From: JBNKEI01 sp050288705
Lineage (GTDB): Bacteria > Myxococcota > Myxococcia > Myxococcales > UBA5297
Direction: 5' to 3'
Assembly: GCA_050288705.1 (NCBI GenBank)
Contig: JBNKEI010000203.1
Span: forward strand, 1-15,561
Length of the DNA: 15,561 bases
Shown here one piece after another: positions 14,569 through 15,561 of the stretch. Position 1 is the first letter of the stretch. The number at the start of each line of letters is the position of its first letter. The notes below the pieces were generated by a model that did not search any database, was not told the DNA's origin, and saw nothing but the letters and a program-made list of their open reading frames with translations. A program made the position numbers and the translations under genes.

Positions 14569-15002
14569 AGGAAATTATTCCTTTCTAGTTCCGCAAGCTG
14601 CCGTAAGCGATGAAGTCGTAAAGAGCTTTTGGAACATGTTGTCGACAAAAATGCATCTATAATTTTAATATTGGTATTTTCTGAAACTTTAGCAGATAGG
14701 CACAGTATATTTGCGTGATTGATGAGACGAGAATCTTCGGCATCCTCTGGGGTTAAACACCGCGCGGCAATAATTCCCTTATATTTATTTGCAACAACCG
14801 AAACCCCAATGCCGGTGCCGCATATCAGCACGCCTATATTCCCCAGAAGTACTTTCTGGCACACCAGCTTGGTTACAGAAACGTAATCGCGGTGTTCCGA
14901 ACACTCCGAGACATCTATTACATTTCGAAACTCCGAAAGTGAACGGTACAGCGTGGCCATTTGAGGCTCGGCGTTATGATCGCACCCAAAAACTACATCC
15001 AT
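14565..15002 (-). CDS. RpiB/LacAB-family sugar-phosphate isomerase
   Basis: This is a 145-residue protein of normal length for ribose-5-phosphate isomerase B / LacA / LacB. Family signatures are GCDHNA (6-11) and GVLICGTGIGVSVVANK (57-73) with catalytic-type C61, then AARCLTPEDAEDSRLINHANI (79-99), and a C-terminal Arg (R132) at the phosphate-binding position. Such enzymes interconvert aldose and ketose phosphates (ribose/ribulose 5-phosphate, galactose or tetrose phosphates). The usual R-x-H-N-D-A-N segment reads R-L-I-N-H-A-N, so the ring-opening histidine is not at its normal place and a non-ribose substrate is likely. The ATG has AAGGAG six bases upstream. It is the first gene of the pair with the RubisCO-like protein and is preceded by a promoter and direct repeats. 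Confidence 0.9.
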   Translation of the reverse strand: MDVVFGCDHNAEPQMATLYRSLSEFRNVIDVSECSEHRDYVSVTKLVCQKVLLGNIGVLICGTGIGVSVVANKYKGIIAARCLTPEDAEDSRLINHANILCLSAKVSENTNIKIIDAFLSTTCSKSSLRLHRLRQLAELERNNFL

Positions 15003-15061
15003 GCTGTTCTCCTTATATTCACGCCTTAGATTGTTCGGTGCAGAATAGCTGAAAAAAAGCC

Positions 15062-15100
15062 ATTTGAGTACTATTAAAAAAGTTATTTGAGTACTATTAA
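15062..15100. repeat. two identical 16-bp direct repeats, probable operator
   Basis: ATTTGAGTACTATTAA occurs at 15062-15077 and again at 15085-15100, a 23-base period (about two helical turns). Each holds the palindrome AGTACT. The pair lies between the start of the isomerase gene and the predicted promoter, in the place where a repressor would block elongation. No matching regulator gene is in the window. Confidence 0.6.
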
Positions 15101-15106
15101 CCCGTC

Positions 15107-15136
15107 TTATTCACAACCAAGTTTTCCATAGGTCAA
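15107..15136 (-). promoter_or_regulatory. candidate promoter for the isomerase / RubisCO-like operon
   Basis: On the minus strand TTGACC (complement of 15131-15136) is followed after 18 bases by GAATAA (complement of 15107-15112), preceded by TGT. This is a fair sigma-70-type match. Transcription would begin near 15100, at the edge of the 16-bp direct repeats. A small inverted repeat CACAAA-GACTT-TTTGTG (15137-15153) lies just upstream. Confidence 0.4.
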
Positions 15137-15418
15137 CACAAAGACTTTTTGTGAATTTTTATTTACATTCCGTTAGATGAGCTATGGTTGTTTACCCAAA
15201 ACATCCAAAAATAATCCCAGCATGCTTATTTAGCCTGGAATATAGCGAAAAAAGCATAGGAATTGCAGTTCCTCCCCGTGAGCTCCTGTTACGAAAGCTT
15301 TCCTGCATTGACATGTCAATAACATATTTATTCTATTGCTCAAGTTTCTGCTGAGCTGTTTTTCCACTGCGAATACAATATTTCAAGTCTTCCCCAATAT
15401 AATGCTATAAGTAATCTT
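15137..15418. other. AT-rich intergenic stretch without a convincing gene
   Basis: About 280 bases separate the candidate promoter from the broken vapC. Beyond the small inverted repeat at its start I see no RNA gene, repeat or well-supported coding region. It is likely debris from the rearrangement that truncated vapC. Confidence 0.35.
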
Positions 15419-15550
15419 CTAGATTCCCAGGCCAAGAAAAAACACTTGCCTCGCTGCACCACTTTCAATAGTTTCAGCAACCAGGTCGGCACCAGGTTCG
15501 CCATTAAGCAGCGCCAGCACCGCCGAGGCGTCAAGCACGCTACTACTCAC
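15419..15550 (-). pseudogene. vapC: truncated VapC-type PIN-domain toxin
   Basis: From the GTG at 15550 the minus strand reads VSSSVLDASAVLALLNGEPG then ADLVAETIESGAA, the characteristic N-terminus of VapC PIN ribonuclease toxins with the first metal-binding Asp (VLDASAVLALL). After residue 33 the match stops: the next residues (RQVFFLGLGI) are unrelated and a TAG follows at 15419-15421. A normal VapC is about 130 residues and needs further acidic residues, so this copy must be inactive. The start overlaps the end of the preceding antitoxin frame, as in intact vapBC operons. Confidence 0.75.
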
Positions 15551-15561
15551 GATTGGCCTCG
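15543..15561 (-). CDS. vapB: VapB-type antitoxin, 3' end only (partial)
   Basis: At the window edge the minus strand reads Glu-Ala-Asn-Arg-Glu-stop, with TAG at 15543-15545 overlapping the GTG start of the vapC remnant by 8 bases. In intact vapBC operons an antitoxin ends exactly there. Only five codons are visible, so the call rests on position. Confidence 0.4.

Noticed and set aside
15184..15354. 56-codon plus-strand open frame with ATG in the gap before vapC
   Set aside because: No ribosome binding site, no recognisable family, AT-rich region; probably chance.
15340..15534. 64-codon minus-strand frame at the window end
   Set aside because: It is an alternative frame of the vapC remnant; the true VapC-like reading is in the frame starting at 15550.

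Overview
The window looks like chromosome from a Gram-negative, deltaproteobacteria-like organism (Myxococcota or Bdellovibrionota in the broad sense). Supporting signs are an inner-membrane protein joining a GYF-like domain to an AgmX/PglI (TonB-C-like) C-terminal domain, a secreted transglutaminase-like protein ending in a Gly-Gly-Cys / hydrophobic / basic sorting-type tail, signal peptides typical of an outer-membrane lifestyle, and frequent GTG/TTG starts. Base composition is moderate, not the high GC of Myxococcus. The lineage is an inference from gene content only.

Region 1 (1-1458) holds a + strand helical, Gly/Ala-rich protein of unknown role with a central hydrophobic stretch; its 5' end is ambiguous. 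A hairpin (1530-1568) separates it from the convergent gene clpX.

Region 2 (1585-6795) is a run of five leftward genes. In transcription order these are a 402-residue helical protein, a 192-residue exported beta-rich protein (18 bases downstream), the GYF/AgmX membrane protein, a small predicted DNA-binding protein preceded by 11-bp tandem repeats, and ClpX. The three middle genes suggest an envelope function; ClpX is the ATPase unfoldase of ClpXP and carries an altered substrate-recognition loop. clpP is not in the window.

Region 3 (7029-10123) has cbiB (cobalamin lower-ligand assembly) leftward and, divergently, a large secreted transglutaminase-like protein with a complete Cys-His-Asp triad, calcium-loop-like repeats and the C-terminal sorting tail.

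Region 4 (10177-12607) is accessory. It holds a DUF234-type AAA ATPase with a 39-bp palindrome in front of it, a 3' transposase remnant directly abutting that palindrome, and a Ser/Lys-repeat hypothetical protein whose 3' end overlaps the transposase remnant.

Region 5 (12608-15002) is the most interesting. An RpiB-family sugar-phosphate isomerase gene overlaps by 4 bases (ATGA) a RubisCO-like protein (form IV) gene, and an orphan ABC ATPase gene lies 95 bases further on. The RubisCO-like protein keeps the metal-binding Lys-Asp-Asp-Glu motif but lacks the loop-6 lysine needed for carbon fixation. With the isomerase it looks like a small sugar-acid or sugar-phosphate catabolic module. A predicted promoter and two identical 16-bp direct repeats stand in front of it. 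The window ends in a broken VapBC toxin-antitoxin locus, which supports an accessory, rearranged setting.
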